A DNA stretch of 64,000 nt from Lactobacillus amylovorus DSM 20531 (GTDB taxonomy: Bacteria > Bacillota > Bacilli > Lactobacillales > Lactobacillaceae): positions 1,178,001-1,242,000 of the forward strand of contig NZ_CP017706.1 in NCBI RefSeq assembly GCF_002706375.1, given 5' to 3'. The notes under the pieces were generated by a model. The model did no database searches, was not told the DNA's origin, and saw nothing but the letters and a program-made list of their open reading frames with translations. The position numbers and the translations under genes are program-made. This document shows, in pieces, positions 9,300 to 17,867 of the stretch. Each line of letters opens with the position of its first letter. Positions within the stretch are counted from its first letter, which is position 1.

Positions 9300-9336
9300 T
9301 ACAAATGTAACTATACAATTAAAATCTACATTTGTA
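9300..9336 (-). promoter_or_regulatory. copY promoter with two cop boxes
   Basis: Two TACAnnTGTA operators are present: TACAAATGTA (9300-9309) and TACATTTGTA (9327-9336), centres 27 bp apart. On the minus strand a -35 TTTACA, a 17-bp spacer and a -10 TATAGT run through them, so one box covers the -35 and the other lies just downstream of the -10. Confidence 0.9.
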
Positions 9337-9351
9337 AACACTGAAACTATA

Positions 9352-9377
9352 AAAAAAGAAAGACGTGTGTCTTTCTT
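9352..9377 (-). terminator. oppA terminator
   Basis: GAAAGAC/GTCTTTC hairpin, T-run on the minus strand, between the oppA stop and the copper promoter. Confidence 0.75.
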
Positions 9378-9384
9378 AAGATTA

Positions 9385-11013
9385 TTAGCCTAAATAAACG
9401 TTCTTAAAGTCGTATGGTACACCGGTTGGATTAAAGGATACATTCTTAACATCAGTTTTAAGAAGTTGAGGGTGGGCTACTTGAACTAATGGAATGGTAC
9501 CTTGATCTTTCATTAAGATCTTTTCAGCGGCTACTAATCTGCTCCAACGTTTAACAGGATTATTACCGTAGACATTTTCAGATTGATCTAACAATTTGTT
9601 GAATTGATTGTTGTTCCAACCGTTGTTAAGGTAGCTTGATCCTTTTTGGAAAACATCTAAGAAGTTAATTGGGTCACCAAAAACGGCTTGCCAATTCTTT
9701 AGTGTAATTTCATAGTTTCCTGCAGTTTGACGAGAAATTAATTGAGTAAATGGAATATTTTGAATTGAGATATTTACGTTAGGTAAACGATCTAATTGAC
9801 TTTGTAAGAACTCAGCAGTTTGCTTTGAAGAGTCATCATCACTAGCTAGCAAAGTAACTTTAATAGATTTGATGCCAGTTTCTTTATAGCCTTGTTGAAG
9901 CAATGACTTTGCTTTCTTCAAGTCGTAGCTGACACCACTTTTTACGTAAGCGTCATTTTCAAATTGAGCTCCAGTTTTTGGATTTGTACCCATGCCTGAT
10001 GGAACGAAGCCTTTAGCTGGAATAGAACCATCCTTTAAAATGTTGTTAGCCAATTGCTGACGGTTGATTGCATATGAGAATGCTTGCCTAATTTTCAGAT
10101 TCTTAAATGCCTTAACCTTGTTTTGGTTTAATTCAAGACGGCGAATAGCTGAAGAAAGTCTAGCGTGGTAGCCGGCCTTATTCTTGTTGGAAGCTACTTG
10201 TTGACCGGTTAAGCCTGTTTCGTCAGCTTTTCCGGCTTGGAAGAGGTTGTAGCTAGTGGTAGTTGATTCACTAACTTGTTCGTTAACTTTACTTAATTTA
10301 ACGTCTTTTGCATCCCAGTAATTCTTATTTTTGACTAAAGTCCAAGTCTTATTATTGCCGGTCCATTTAGTTAAAATGAAGGGACCAGAAGAAACGGTGT
10401 AATTAGCTTGCGTGCCGTAAAGTTTGCCGTACTTTTGAACTACTTTTTGGTTTTGTGGGAAGAATAGTGGCCAAGCAAGTAAATTCTTAAAGTAACTCAA
10501 TGGACGAGTAAGTTCGATATGTAAATGGTATTTTGAAGGTGCGGTTACACCAATAGTAGATGGCTTCTTCTTTCCGCTGTTGATTGCTTGAGCATTCTTA
10601 ATTTGGTAGAGGTAGAAAGCCATTTGCGATTTGGTAGCTGGGTTGACAGTTCTTTGGTAGGAATAAACGAAATCTTTAGCAGTAAGAGGATCGCCGTTTG
10701 ACCACTTAGCATTTTTACGTAAAACGAAATCATAAACTCTGCCGCCTTTAGAGGTCTTAACAGATTTGGCTAAAGATAGTTTAGGCTTGTTGTTTTTATC
10801 TAAACGGTAAAGGCCATCACCAGTGTTTAATAGGGCTTGAAAACTAGTAGTGTCAGTAGCTAAAGATGGATCCTGAGTTGATAACTGGGTGGTTTCTGAC
10901 CAATTTAAAACTTGCTTTTTCTTTTGTGAAGCTGATTGATTACCACAAGCTGCAAGAGCTAATGCTGAAACGATAATTGTACCTGTTGCTAAAATCTTCT
11001 TTGATATTTTCAT
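9385..11013 (-). CDS. oppA: Oligopeptide ABC transporter substrate-binding lipoprotein (OppA family)
   Basis: 542 aa. Lipoprotein signal with lipobox LAAC, lipid-modified Cys at residue 23. SBP family 5 fold of usual length, with WSETTQLSTQDPSLATD at the start of the mature lobe and the typical KFSNGDP-like KWSNGDPLTAKDFVYSYQR. No permease or ATPase genes are adjacent, so it must use a transporter encoded elsewhere. Its leader is a T-box riboswitch with a Met-type specifier, so expression should rise when tRNA-Met is uncharged. This fits import of methionine-containing peptides by a Met-requiring lactic acid bacterium. Confidence 0.9.
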   Translation of the reverse strand: MKISKKILATGTIIVSALALAACGNQSASQKKKQVLNWSETTQLSTQDPSLATDTTSFQALLNTGDGLYRLDKNNKPKLSLAKSVKTSKGGRVYDFVLRKNAKWSNGDPLTAKDFVYSYQRTVNPATKSQMAFYLYQIKNAQAINSGKKKPSTIGVTAPSKYHLHIELTRPLSYFKNLLAWPLFFPQNQKVVQKYGKLYGTQANYTVSSGPFILTKWTGNNKTWTLVKNKNYWDAKDVKLSKVNEQVSESTTTSYNLFQAGKADETGLTGQQVASNKNKAGYHARLSSAIRRLELNQNKVKAFKNLKIRQAFSYAINRQQLANNILKDGSIPAKGFVPSGMGTNPKTGAQFENDAYVKSGVSYDLKKAKSLLQQGYKETGIKSIKVTLLASDDDSSKQTAEFLQSQLDRLPNVNISIQNIPFTQLISRQTAGNYEITLKNWQAVFGDPINFLDVFQKGSSYLNNGWNNNQFNKLLDQSENVYGNNPVKRWSRLVAAEKILMKDQGTIPLVQVAHPQLLKTDVKNVSFNPTGVPYDFKNVYLG

Positions 11014-11057
11014 TGCTAAACTCCTTTACGATAGACGAAAATTAAGCAATGAAAAAG

Positions 11058-11316
11058 AAAAAGCGCCTTACTAGATCATGTCGATCTAATAGGGCGTTTA
11101 TCACGCGGTACCACCTATTCTTTATGGAAGTTCCACCTCGGTTCATGTACGGCCCAAAGGGCGATATATTACCGCAATAGAGGGCGGACCCTGAATCTGC
11201 TAAATATCGCAGGTTCATGCTCGAAGGCCATTTTCAAAAATAAAAACAGACATTTCTTCTCACCAAACTAGAAACTCTCTGTAGAAAGTTTTATTTTTTA
11301 CTTTCCTTGTCATTGC
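11058..11316 (-). promoter_or_regulatory. T-box riboswitch upstream of oppA (specifier read as AUG, Met)
   Basis: On the minus strand the conserved T-box AGGTGGTACCGCG occupies 11104-11116. Stem I features are visible: AGTA opposite the specifier loop, AGAGAG, and GGTGAGAAG. Pairing AAAAATAAAAC with GTTTTTATTTTT sets the helix above the specifier loop. This places GAAAATGG on its 3' side, with ATG at 11229-11231. The terminator stem GCGCCTTACTAGATC/GATCTAATAGGGCG plus T-run ends the leader (11063-11097). The class is certain; the codon is my structural reading. Confidence 0.9.
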
Positions 11317-11389
11317 TTAATTTGTTTTTAATGTTGTTATCATAATATAGCCTAGGAAATAATTTGTCAACAAAAAATTTAAAAAAGGC

Positions 11390-11425
11390 AAACCAAAAGA
11401 GACCCATACGGATCTCTTTTGGTTT
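11390..11425 (-). terminator. Terminator of NCS2 permease 1
   Basis: AAACCAAAAGAGA/TCTCTTTTGGTTT stem overlapping the stop codon, with a T-run on the minus strand. Confidence 0.85.
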
Positions 11426-12734
11426 ATAAGTTAGTGACCAGGAAAAAGATGACGAATACCACGAATAAGATATACATCATTGGAGTAACTTCCTTGGCAC
11501 GCTTTGAAGCGATCATAGTGATAGGGTAGGCAATAAGTCCTAATGCCAAACCATCTGAAATACTGTAAGTTAATGGCATCCCTACAACAGTTAAAAATGC
11601 TGGAAAGGCAATTTCAAACTTGTCCCAATCGATCTGTCTTAAGTTACTTGCCATAAGCACACCAACAATAATCAAAGCTGGAGCCGTTACAGTAGTAGGA
11701 ATAACGGAAAGAAGTGGACTGAAAATCATACTGATGATGAAGAAGATACCAACAAAGATTGCAGTTAAACCAGTTCTACCGCCCATTGCGATACCCGCAC
11801 TTGATTCTACTGAAGTACCAAGTGGGGCAGTACCCAAGACAGCACCTTCAACCATAGCAGTTGAATCAGCTAAAAAGGCACGACCGATCCGTGGAATCTT
11901 ACCATCTTTATCAACCATGCCGGCTTGTTCAGTCATACCGATCAAAGTACCAGCAGTATCAAAGAAAGTAACAAGTAAGAAGGTCAAAACAACCATCCAA
12001 AGTTGTGCGGTATTAATATCCTTTAAGTGGAAAACGGCTTGACCCAAGGTTGGTGCAATGCTTGGCGCACCTGAAACGATGCCGTGAGGCAATGGAATTT
12101 GACCAATGATCATACCGAAGATAGCAGTAACGATCATCCCGATGAAAATTGAACCAGGTACGTTCAAACACATCAAGATAACAGTTAAAATTAAACCGAA
12201 CAAAGTAATCCAAACGGCAGGATTACTAAACTTGCCCAAGGTAACTAAAGTTGAATCGCTGTTAACGATTAATTGACCATTTTTTAACCCAATAAAGGCA
12301 ATGAATAAACCAATACCAGCCGAAATTGCATACTTCATATCTTGTGGAATTGCATTAACCACCATTTCACGCAATTTGAAAATAGTGATTAAAATGAATA
12401 AGATTGATGCAACAAGCACAGCAGCTAAGGCTGTTTCCCAGGAAATATGCATTCCAACACATACGTTGTATGCGAAAAAGGCACCACTACCCAAGGTTGG
12501 AGCAAGCGCAATAGGATAGTTTGCGATGAATCCCATCAAGAAACAACCAATGGCAGTTGCTACTGCGGTAACCGTAAATGCTGCACCTTTTGGAATACCA
12601 GCTGCGTGCAAAATGTTAGGGTTAACAAATAGGATGTAGGAGAGACTAACAAACGTAGTTAATGCAGCGATTAACTCGCGTTTAACAGTGGTATGAGCAT
12701 CCTGTAAATGAAAGACTTTATCTAATGTCTGCAT
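11424..12734 (-). CDS. NCS2/AzgA-type purine permease 1
   Basis: 436 aa, about 12-14 membrane helices. It shares with its two neighbours the N-terminal TTFVSLSYILFVNPNIL block, FFDTAGTLIG, and SVESSAGIAMGGRTGL, typical of the hypoxanthine/guanine/adenine (PbuG/AzgA) branch. RBS GGAGG precedes the ATG. A guanine-type purine riboswitch with a terminator lies in its leader, so it should be shut off by guanine or hypoxanthine, supporting purine base uptake. It is the most diverged of the three paralogues in this cluster. Confidence 0.9.
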   Translation of the reverse strand: MQTLDKVFHLQDAHTTVKRELIAALTTFVSLSYILFVNPNILHAAGIPKGAAFTVTAVATAIGCFLMGFIANYPIALAPTLGSGAFFAYNVCVGMHISWETALAAVLVASILFILITIFKLREMVVNAIPQDMKYAISAGIGLFIAFIGLKNGQLIVNSDSTLVTLGKFSNPAVWITLFGLILTVILMCLNVPGSIFIGMIVTAIFGMIIGQIPLPHGIVSGAPSIAPTLGQAVFHLKDINTAQLWMVVLTFLLVTFFDTAGTLIGMTEQAGMVDKDGKIPRIGRAFLADSTAMVEGAVLGTAPLGTSVESSAGIAMGGRTGLTAIFVGIFFIISMIFSPLLSVIPTTVTAPALIIVGVLMASNLRQIDWDKFEIAFPAFLTVVGMPLTYSISDGLALGLIAYPITMIASKRAKEVTPMMYILFVVFVIFFLVTNL

Positions 12735-12755
12735 TTTTCCTCCAAAACAAATGAA

Positions 12756-12801
12756 AAAAGGACACAGTTACCCACCAACTATGGGTAAAAGATGTCCTTT
12801 A
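12756..12801 (-). terminator. Riboswitch-controlled terminator of NCS2 permease 1
   Basis: On the minus strand AAAGGACA pairs with TGTCCTTT, with an inner ACCCA..TGGGT stem, followed by T6. It is the expression platform for the aptamer just upstream. Confidence 0.85.
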
Positions 12802-12819
12802 AACGATTTGTGACGTCTA

Positions 12820-12888
12820 ATACCTATAGTCCTGAATTTATGGTTCAGGGTAGACACTGTCGAACTTATCTCGACGATATATAGATAT
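12820..12888 (-). promoter_or_regulatory. Purine riboswitch aptamer, guanine class
   Basis: Minus strand: P1 ATATCTATA pairs with TATAGGTAT. P2 is GTCGA/TCGAC with loop GATAAGT, followed by the joining sequence AGTGTCTACC. P3 is CTGAA/TTCAG with loop CCATAAA, followed by GACTAT. The C in GACTAT is the residue that pairs with the ligand, indicating guanine/hypoxanthine rather than adenine recognition. Confidence 0.9.
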
Positions 12889-12975
12889 ATTGATTGTTAA
12901 GTATTCTAGCAGAAATCTAGTAGATAAGCAAATTAGGGTTGGGAGGATATGTATTATAGTTATTTCCTGAGAAAT

Positions 12976-13007
12976 AAAAAACAAGTAGCTGTTAACTACT
13001 TGTTTTT
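12976..13007 (-). terminator. Terminator of NCS2 permease 2
   Basis: AAAAACAAGTAG/CTACTTGTTTTT stem, bidirectional. Confidence 0.85.
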
Positions 13008-13035
13008 GAAAGAGGTATTTTACTAGTGAAATTAG

Positions 13036-14343
13036 CTAGACATTTAAAACGATGTAATAGATAACGAATACTACAAATAGAATCCACATCATTGGCGTAA
13101 TCTCTTTGAAACGCTTTGCTGCGATCATTGAGATTGGATAAACGATAATTCCCCAACCTAAACCGTCTGAGATAGAGTATGTAAGAGGCATTCCGATGGC
13201 AATAAGGAAACATGGAATGGCGATTTCGAGGTTGGTCCAATGTACGTTAGCCAAGTTTTCGGCCATCAGTACACCAACAATGATTAAGGCAGGAGCAGTT
13301 ACTTGAGTGGTAAAGACACTTAAGATTGGACTAAAGATTGTAGAAATGAGGAAGAAGATACCTACCCAAACTGCGGTTAAACCGGTTCTACCACCAACGG
13401 CAATACCAGAACTTGATTCCACAAATGCACCAACTGGTGAAGTACCAAGAACTGAACCAACAAGCATACCAGATGAGTCGGCAGCTAAAGCTTCACCGGC
13501 ACGTGGCATCTTGTTGTCTTTCATCAAACCAGCTTGTTGAACCAAACCGATCAAGGTACCAGTGGTATCGAAGAAGGTAACAAGCAAGAAGGTGAAGACA
13601 ACTACCCACATTTGAACGGTGTTGATGTCACCGATATGGAAGATTGCTTGACCAAACGTTGGAGCGATGCTTGGAACAGATGAGATAATACTCTTAGGCA
13701 TTGGAATTTGACCAATAACGACACCGAAGACAGCAGATATAATCATACCGATGAAGATGGCACCCGGTACACGGGCAATCATCAAGAAGATAGTAATGAA
13801 TAAACCGAAAATAGTGATCCAAACAGTTGGATTGTTAAGGCTACCGATAGTAACCAAAGTTGAGTCACTGTTTTGAATTAACTTACCACCTTGAAGACCG
13901 ATGAAGGCGATGAATAAACCGATACCGGCAGAAATAGCATATTTAATGTCTGCAGGTATCGCATCAATGATCATCTCACGAACTTTAAAGACAGTTAGTA
14001 AAATGAAAAGAATTGATGCAACAAAAACGGCAGCTAAAGCTGTTTGCCATTTAACGTGCATGCCAAGACAAACTGTGTAAGTGAAGAATGCGTTCAAACC
14101 TAACGTTGGAGCTGAAGCGATTGGATAGTTGGCAACAAGTCCCATCACGATACAGGTAAATGCAGCAGATAATGCGGTAACGGTGAACAAAGCACCTTTA
14201 TCCATACCACTAGCGCCCAAAACATTGGGGTTGACGAACAGAATGTAAGACATACTTACAAAAGTAGTTAGGCCGGCTAAAAGCTCGGTCTTAAAGGAGG
14301 TATTGTTCTCCTTTAAATGAAAGAAATTACTGATTGCGTTCAT
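13036..14343 (-). CDS. NCS2/AzgA-type purine permease 2
   Basis: 435 aa, same topology and motifs as permease 1 (FFDTTGTLIG, FVESSSGIAVGGRTGL) and closer to permease 3. RBS GGAGG. No riboswitch is visible in its leader, only A/T-rich promoter sequence shared with the divergent merR gene (14344-14523), so it is controlled differently from permease 1. Substrate within the purines cannot be read from sequence. Confidence 0.9.
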   Translation of the reverse strand: MNAISNFFHLKENNTSFKTELLAGLTTFVSMSYILFVNPNVLGASGMDKGALFTVTALSAAFTCIVMGLVANYPIASAPTLGLNAFFTYTVCLGMHVKWQTALAAVFVASILFILLTVFKVREMIIDAIPADIKYAISAGIGLFIAFIGLQGGKLIQNSDSTLVTIGSLNNPTVWITIFGLFITIFLMIARVPGAIFIGMIISAVFGVVIGQIPMPKSIISSVPSIAPTFGQAIFHIGDINTVQMWVVVFTFLLVTFFDTTGTLIGLVQQAGLMKDNKMPRAGEALAADSSGMLVGSVLGTSPVGAFVESSSGIAVGGRTGLTAVWVGIFFLISTIFSPILSVFTTQVTAPALIIVGVLMAENLANVHWTNLEIAIPCFLIAIGMPLTYSISDGLGWGIIVYPISMIAAKRFKEITPMMWILFVVFVIYYIVLNV

Positions 14344-14523
14344 TTAGTCCTCCAAAATTTGTATAAAGTGAACATTCAATTAAGATTATACATATAATGT
14401 TAATAATTTCAATAGAAAAATAGTGAAATATTTGCTTTTTGAAGTTTTTTCGGGAATATTTAGCTTATTCTTGACTTTAACGCAGCGTAAACCCGTATAT
14501 TTAAGTTGTGAGGTGAGAAAGTA

Positions 14524-15255
14524 ATGTCAGAAGAATACACAATCGGAGATCTAGCCAAACAGTTGAATATAACCACCAGGACAATTCGCTATTATGATCA
14601 AAAAGGCCTGGTTAAACCAAGCAGAGTGAGTGAAAGTGGCTATCGTTTATATTCAAATGAGCAGATAAAACAATTAAAACTGATTATCTTTTTAAAAGAA
14701 CTAGGCTTTTCACTAAAGGATATTCAAAAGATACTGGAGGATCCAAATAGTGAAAAAACGATTGGTCTTTTACTTAAAGATCAAATGGAAAGAAATAGCC
14801 AGGAAGTACAAAAACTAGAAAAGCAAAATAAGAAAATAGTGCAATTGCAGAAGGTATTAAATAAACCTAAAGGTATTGCTGAAGTTACTGACATTACGAA
14901 GATTATGAATAATGAAACTAGGTATAAAGAATTAACACGTTCAATGTGGAAGCTGTCAGCAGTGGAAATTGCTGTTGAGCTGATTGGTATGACATTTATC
15001 GCGTACTGTATCATCAATAAGATGAACACTACGGCGTATATTTCGGTAGCTGTTTTAGTAGCAATCTTGGTTGCAATGTCTGTTGTGTTACTTAAAAATT
15101 ATTATCAAAAAGTGGCATATATTTGTCCTAATTGCGATTACAAATTTGTTCCAGAACTTAAAAGCTTTATGTTTGCGGCACATACGCCGCATACTAGAAG
15201 ATTACGTTGCCCAAACTGTCATAAAAAATCATATTGTTTGGAAACTGTACGCTAG
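14524..15255 (+). CDS. MerR-family regulator with membrane helices and C-terminal zinc ribbon
   Basis: 243 aa. Residues 4-72 are a MerR winged helix (YTIGDLAKQLNITTRTIRYYDQ…GLVKPSR). A coiled coil follows (about 75-120), then two hydrophobic helices (about 143-162 and 166-186). The cytoplasmic tail has two CPNC knuckles plus a further Cys, an apparent zinc ribbon (about 200-240). It has no canonical metal- or drug-binding C-terminal domain. RBS GAGGTGAG. Divergent from purine permease 2 and convergent with permease 3. A membrane-tethered sensor for the flanking permeases is inference only. Confidence 0.85.
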   Translation: MSEEYTIGDLAKQLNITTRTIRYYDQKGLVKPSRVSESGYRLYSNEQIKQLKLIIFLKELGFSLKDIQKILEDPNSEKTIGLLLKDQMERNSQEVQKLEKQNKKIVQLQKVLNKPKGIAEVTDITKIMNNETRYKELTRSMWKLSAVEIAVELIGMTFIAYCIINKMNTTAYISVAVLVAILVAMSVVLLKNYYQKVAYICPNCDYKFVPELKSFMFAAHTPHTRRLRCPNCHKKSYCLETVR

Positions 15256-15290
15256 TATTTCCAGGGAAATACACATTTTTAAGAAGCTGT

Positions 15291-15388
15291 TATCGAGTAT
15301 ATTCGATAAAAGGCTCCTTTTTTGCAATCTTATCGATTATACTAGATAAGATTAATAATTTTAGTGTTTTCATCGATTATAATCGATA
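15291..15388. repeat. Three 18-bp palindromes at exact 40-bp spacing
   Basis: Copies begin at 15291 (TATCGAGTATATTCGATA), 15331 (TATCGATTATACTAGATA) and 15371 (CATCGATTATAATCGATA). They share ATCGA-n6-TCGAT symmetry with small deviations. The first lies in a hairpin followed by CCTTTTTT that may terminate the merR transcript. All lie between two convergent gene ends. Confidence 0.8.
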
Positions 15389-15411
15389 TAAATAGGAAAA
15401 AGTGTAAACAA

Positions 15412-15445
15412 AAAGGACTAAGCTCAAATTCAAACTTAGTCCTTT
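15412..15445 (-). terminator. Terminator of NCS2 permease 3
   Basis: AAAGGACTAAG/CTTAGTCCTTT stem with A/T runs. Confidence 0.85.
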
Positions 15446-15465
15446 CTTTATTTATTGTTTTTCAT

Positions 15466-16773
15466 CTAAAAGTTCAGTACCCACAGGAAGATGATGAATA
15501 CGAAGAATAGTACCCACATCATCGGGCTGATTTCCTTACCACGCTTAGCTGCAAGCATGCAGATTGGGTAAGTGATCATACCCCATGACAAACCATCAGA
15601 AATTGAGTAAGTAAGTGGCATACCCAAAATGATGAGGAATGCAGGAACCGCAATTTCTAACTTGTTCCAGTGGATGTGAGCAGTGTTTTGGGCCATCAAT
15701 ACACCAACGATAATCAAGGCTGGTGCAGTAACTTGACTAGTGAACACACCCAAAAGTGGACTGAAGATCATTGAGATCAAGAAGAAGATAGCAACGAAAA
15801 CTGCAGTCAAACCAGTTCTACCACCAACGGCGATACCGGCACTTGATTCAACGAACGCACCAACTGGTGAAGTACCCAAAATTGAACCAACGGCCATCGC
15901 ACTTGAGTCGGCAGCCAAAGCCTTACCAACACGTGGCATCTTGTTGTTCTTCATGAAACCGGCTTGTTGAGCAAGACCAATCAAAGTACCGGCAGTATCG
16001 AAGAAGGTAACAAGCAAGAAGGTTAAAACCACAACCCACATTTGAACGGTATTAATGTCCTTAACGTGGAAGATAGCTTGACCAAAAGTTGGAGCCAAAC
16101 TTGGAGCAGTTGAGATTACCTTGTGTGGCAATGCAATTTGACCAGTACAAATACCGAAGATAGCTGCCAAAACCATACCGATGAAGATGGCACCAGGAAC
16201 GTTCAAGATCATCAAAATAACGGTTACAAGCAAACCAAAAATGGTGATCCAAACAAGTGGATCGTGAAGTGAGCCTAAGCCAACCAAAGTTGATTTATTT
16301 GCGACAATTAACTTACCGTTTTGCAAACCTAAGAAGGCGATGAATAAACCAATACCTGATGAAATAGCAAACTTCAGGTCAGCTGGAATTGAATCAATAA
16401 TCTTTTCACGCAATTTAAATAAAGTGATCAAAATGAAGATAATTGATGCAACGAAAACACTGGCTAAAGCAGTTTGCCATGAAACGTGCATCCCCACACA
16501 AACGGTGTAAGCAAAGAATGCATTAATACCAAGGGCTGGTGCTTCACCAATTGGGTAGTTTGCAACAATACCCATGATGGCACTACCAAGCGCACTGGCC
16601 AAAGCAGTAGCAGTAAACACAGCACCTGTGTTCATACCACTAGCACCTAAAACGCTAGGGTTAACAAACAAAATGTATGACATACTAATGAAAGTAGTCA
16701 AACCAGCAATAAATTCGACTTTAATACTGGTGTTGTATTTATCTAATTGAAAATATTTCCTAATAAAATTCAT
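15466..16773 (-). CDS. NCS2/AzgA-type purine permease 3
   Basis: 435 aa. FFDTAGTLIG and FVESSAGIAVGGRTGL as in the paralogues. RBS TTGGAGAGAG. The leader carries no riboswitch. A CACGAACAATT sequence (reverse strand, near 16791-16801) loosely resembles a PurBox but is unpaired with a second good copy, so I do not call it. Third member of an apparent tandem amplification. Confidence 0.9.
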   Translation of the reverse strand: MNFIRKYFQLDKYNTSIKVEFIAGLTTFISMSYILFVNPSVLGASGMNTGAVFTATALASALGSAIMGIVANYPIGEAPALGINAFFAYTVCVGMHVSWQTALASVFVASIIFILITLFKLREKIIDSIPADLKFAISSGIGLFIAFLGLQNGKLIVANKSTLVGLGSLHDPLVWITIFGLLVTVILMILNVPGAIFIGMVLAAIFGICTGQIALPHKVISTAPSLAPTFGQAIFHVKDINTVQMWVVVLTFLLVTFFDTAGTLIGLAQQAGFMKNNKMPRVGKALAADSSAMAVGSILGTSPVGAFVESSAGIAVGGRTGLTAVFVAIFFLISMIFSPLLGVFTSQVTAPALIIVGVLMAQNTAHIHWNKLEIAVPAFLIILGMPLTYSISDGLSWGMITYPICMLAAKRGKEISPMMWVLFFVFIIFLWVLNF

Positions 16774-16996
16774 AAATCTCTCTCCAAAGAATTGTTCGTG
16801 TTTTTACTTCATAAAAGCAACTCTTATACTGTAGCATTGATATTTAGATTTGTAAACACGAATTATTATTAAGAGATCACACTGATTCATCATAAATTGC
16901 TGTATAAAAGTAGCTTTAGGGCCGTAAATTACTTTCATTCTCAGTTTTTTAGCATTATTCTTAATTACAAAGATTAAACAGATTAAGGGTGAAAAA

Positions 16997-17797
16997 ATGT
17001 CCGCAAAACTTATTTTTTCAGATATCGATGGCACGCTAATTAACAATGAATTAAAGGTAACGCCTAAAACGCGTGATGCAATTAGACATCAGATTATCAA
17101 TGGCAATATCTTTATTCCAACTTCAGCTCGTCTTCCTAAAGGGATTATGACGGCTGTAGGACAGATTCTTAAGGTCTTTCCGATGATTGCCTATAATGGT
17201 GCCTTAGCGCTAGATGAGATAGGTAGAGCGCTAATTACGCGCTTTTTTAACGCAAAAGAAGCTGCAGAGATCTGTCGTTACGTTGAAGAGCAAAATAGCG
17301 GTGCAGCTTGGAACATTTATAGCGGCTATGTGTGGTATAGCTCAGAAAAAGAGAGCGATTGGGTCAAAAAAGAAGAAAGCATCGTCGGTGTGAAATCTAC
17401 CAAGACAAGTATCGATCAAATTGCAAAACTTCAAGGTGTACATAAAGGTTTAATCATGGGTAAATCCGAAGAAATTGACCGTATGCAAAAAGAATTGGCA
17501 AAGAAGTACACTGACCTTGATTTTGTAAAATCTTCGCCTATATTACTTGAAATTGTCTTAAAGGGTGTAAGCAAAAAGAGTGCACTTGAGATCGTAGCCC
17601 AAGAATATGGCGTAGATTTAAAAGATTGTATTGCCTTTGGTGACAACTACAACGATGAGGCAATGTTAAAAGCAGTAGGTCATCCATTCTTGATGGGTAA
17701 TGCTCCAGAAGATTTGAAGAAGCAATTTAAATCAGAAGATATTACCTTAGATAATAATCATGATGGTATTGCTAAGGCGCTAGAAAATATTAAATAA
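16997..17797 (+). CDS. Cof-type HAD-superfamily phosphatase
   Basis: 266 aa. HAD motif I FSDIDGTLIN at 7-16, motif II near STSAR (FIPTSARLP), the C2B cap, then motif III Lys and motif IV FGDNYNDEAML (about 213-223). This is the Cof/YbjI/YkrA subfamily of sugar-phosphate or nucleotide phosphatases; substrate unknown. The start ATG has the RBS AAGGGTG. It shares a bidirectional terminator with the convergent dGK gene. Confidence 0.88.
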   Translation: MSAKLIFSDIDGTLINNELKVTPKTRDAIRHQIINGNIFIPTSARLPKGIMTAVGQILKVFPMIAYNGALALDEIGRALITRFFNAKEAAEICRYVEEQNSGAAWNIYSGYVWYSSEKESDWVKKEESIVGVKSTKTSIDQIAKLQGVHKGLIMGKSEEIDRMQKELAKKYTDLDFVKSSPILLEIVLKGVSKKSALEIVAQEYGVDLKDCIAFGDNYNDEAMLKAVGHPFLMGNAPEDLKKQFKSEDITLDNNHDGIAKALENIK

Positions 17798-17815
17798 ACA
17801 AAATAGAATGCATAC

Positions 17816-17849
17816 AAAAAGAGCTAGGATTTTATATCCTAGCTCTTTT
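17816..17849. terminator. Bidirectional terminator between HAD gene and dGK
   Basis: AGAGCTAGGAT/ATCCTAGCTCT stem flanked by A and T runs. Confidence 0.85.
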
Positions 17850-17867
17850 CATTTATTACCTGGGAAA

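Noticed and set aside
16787..16870. PurBox-like CACGAACAATT and CACGAATTATT upstream of NCS2 permease 3
   Set aside because: Spacing (about 56 bp) and orientation do not fit the paired PurR boxes known from Bacillus or Lactococcus.
16804..17046. 80-aa minus-strand ORF before the HAD gene
   Set aside because: No ribosome site, random-looking composition, and it overlaps the HAD motif I region.
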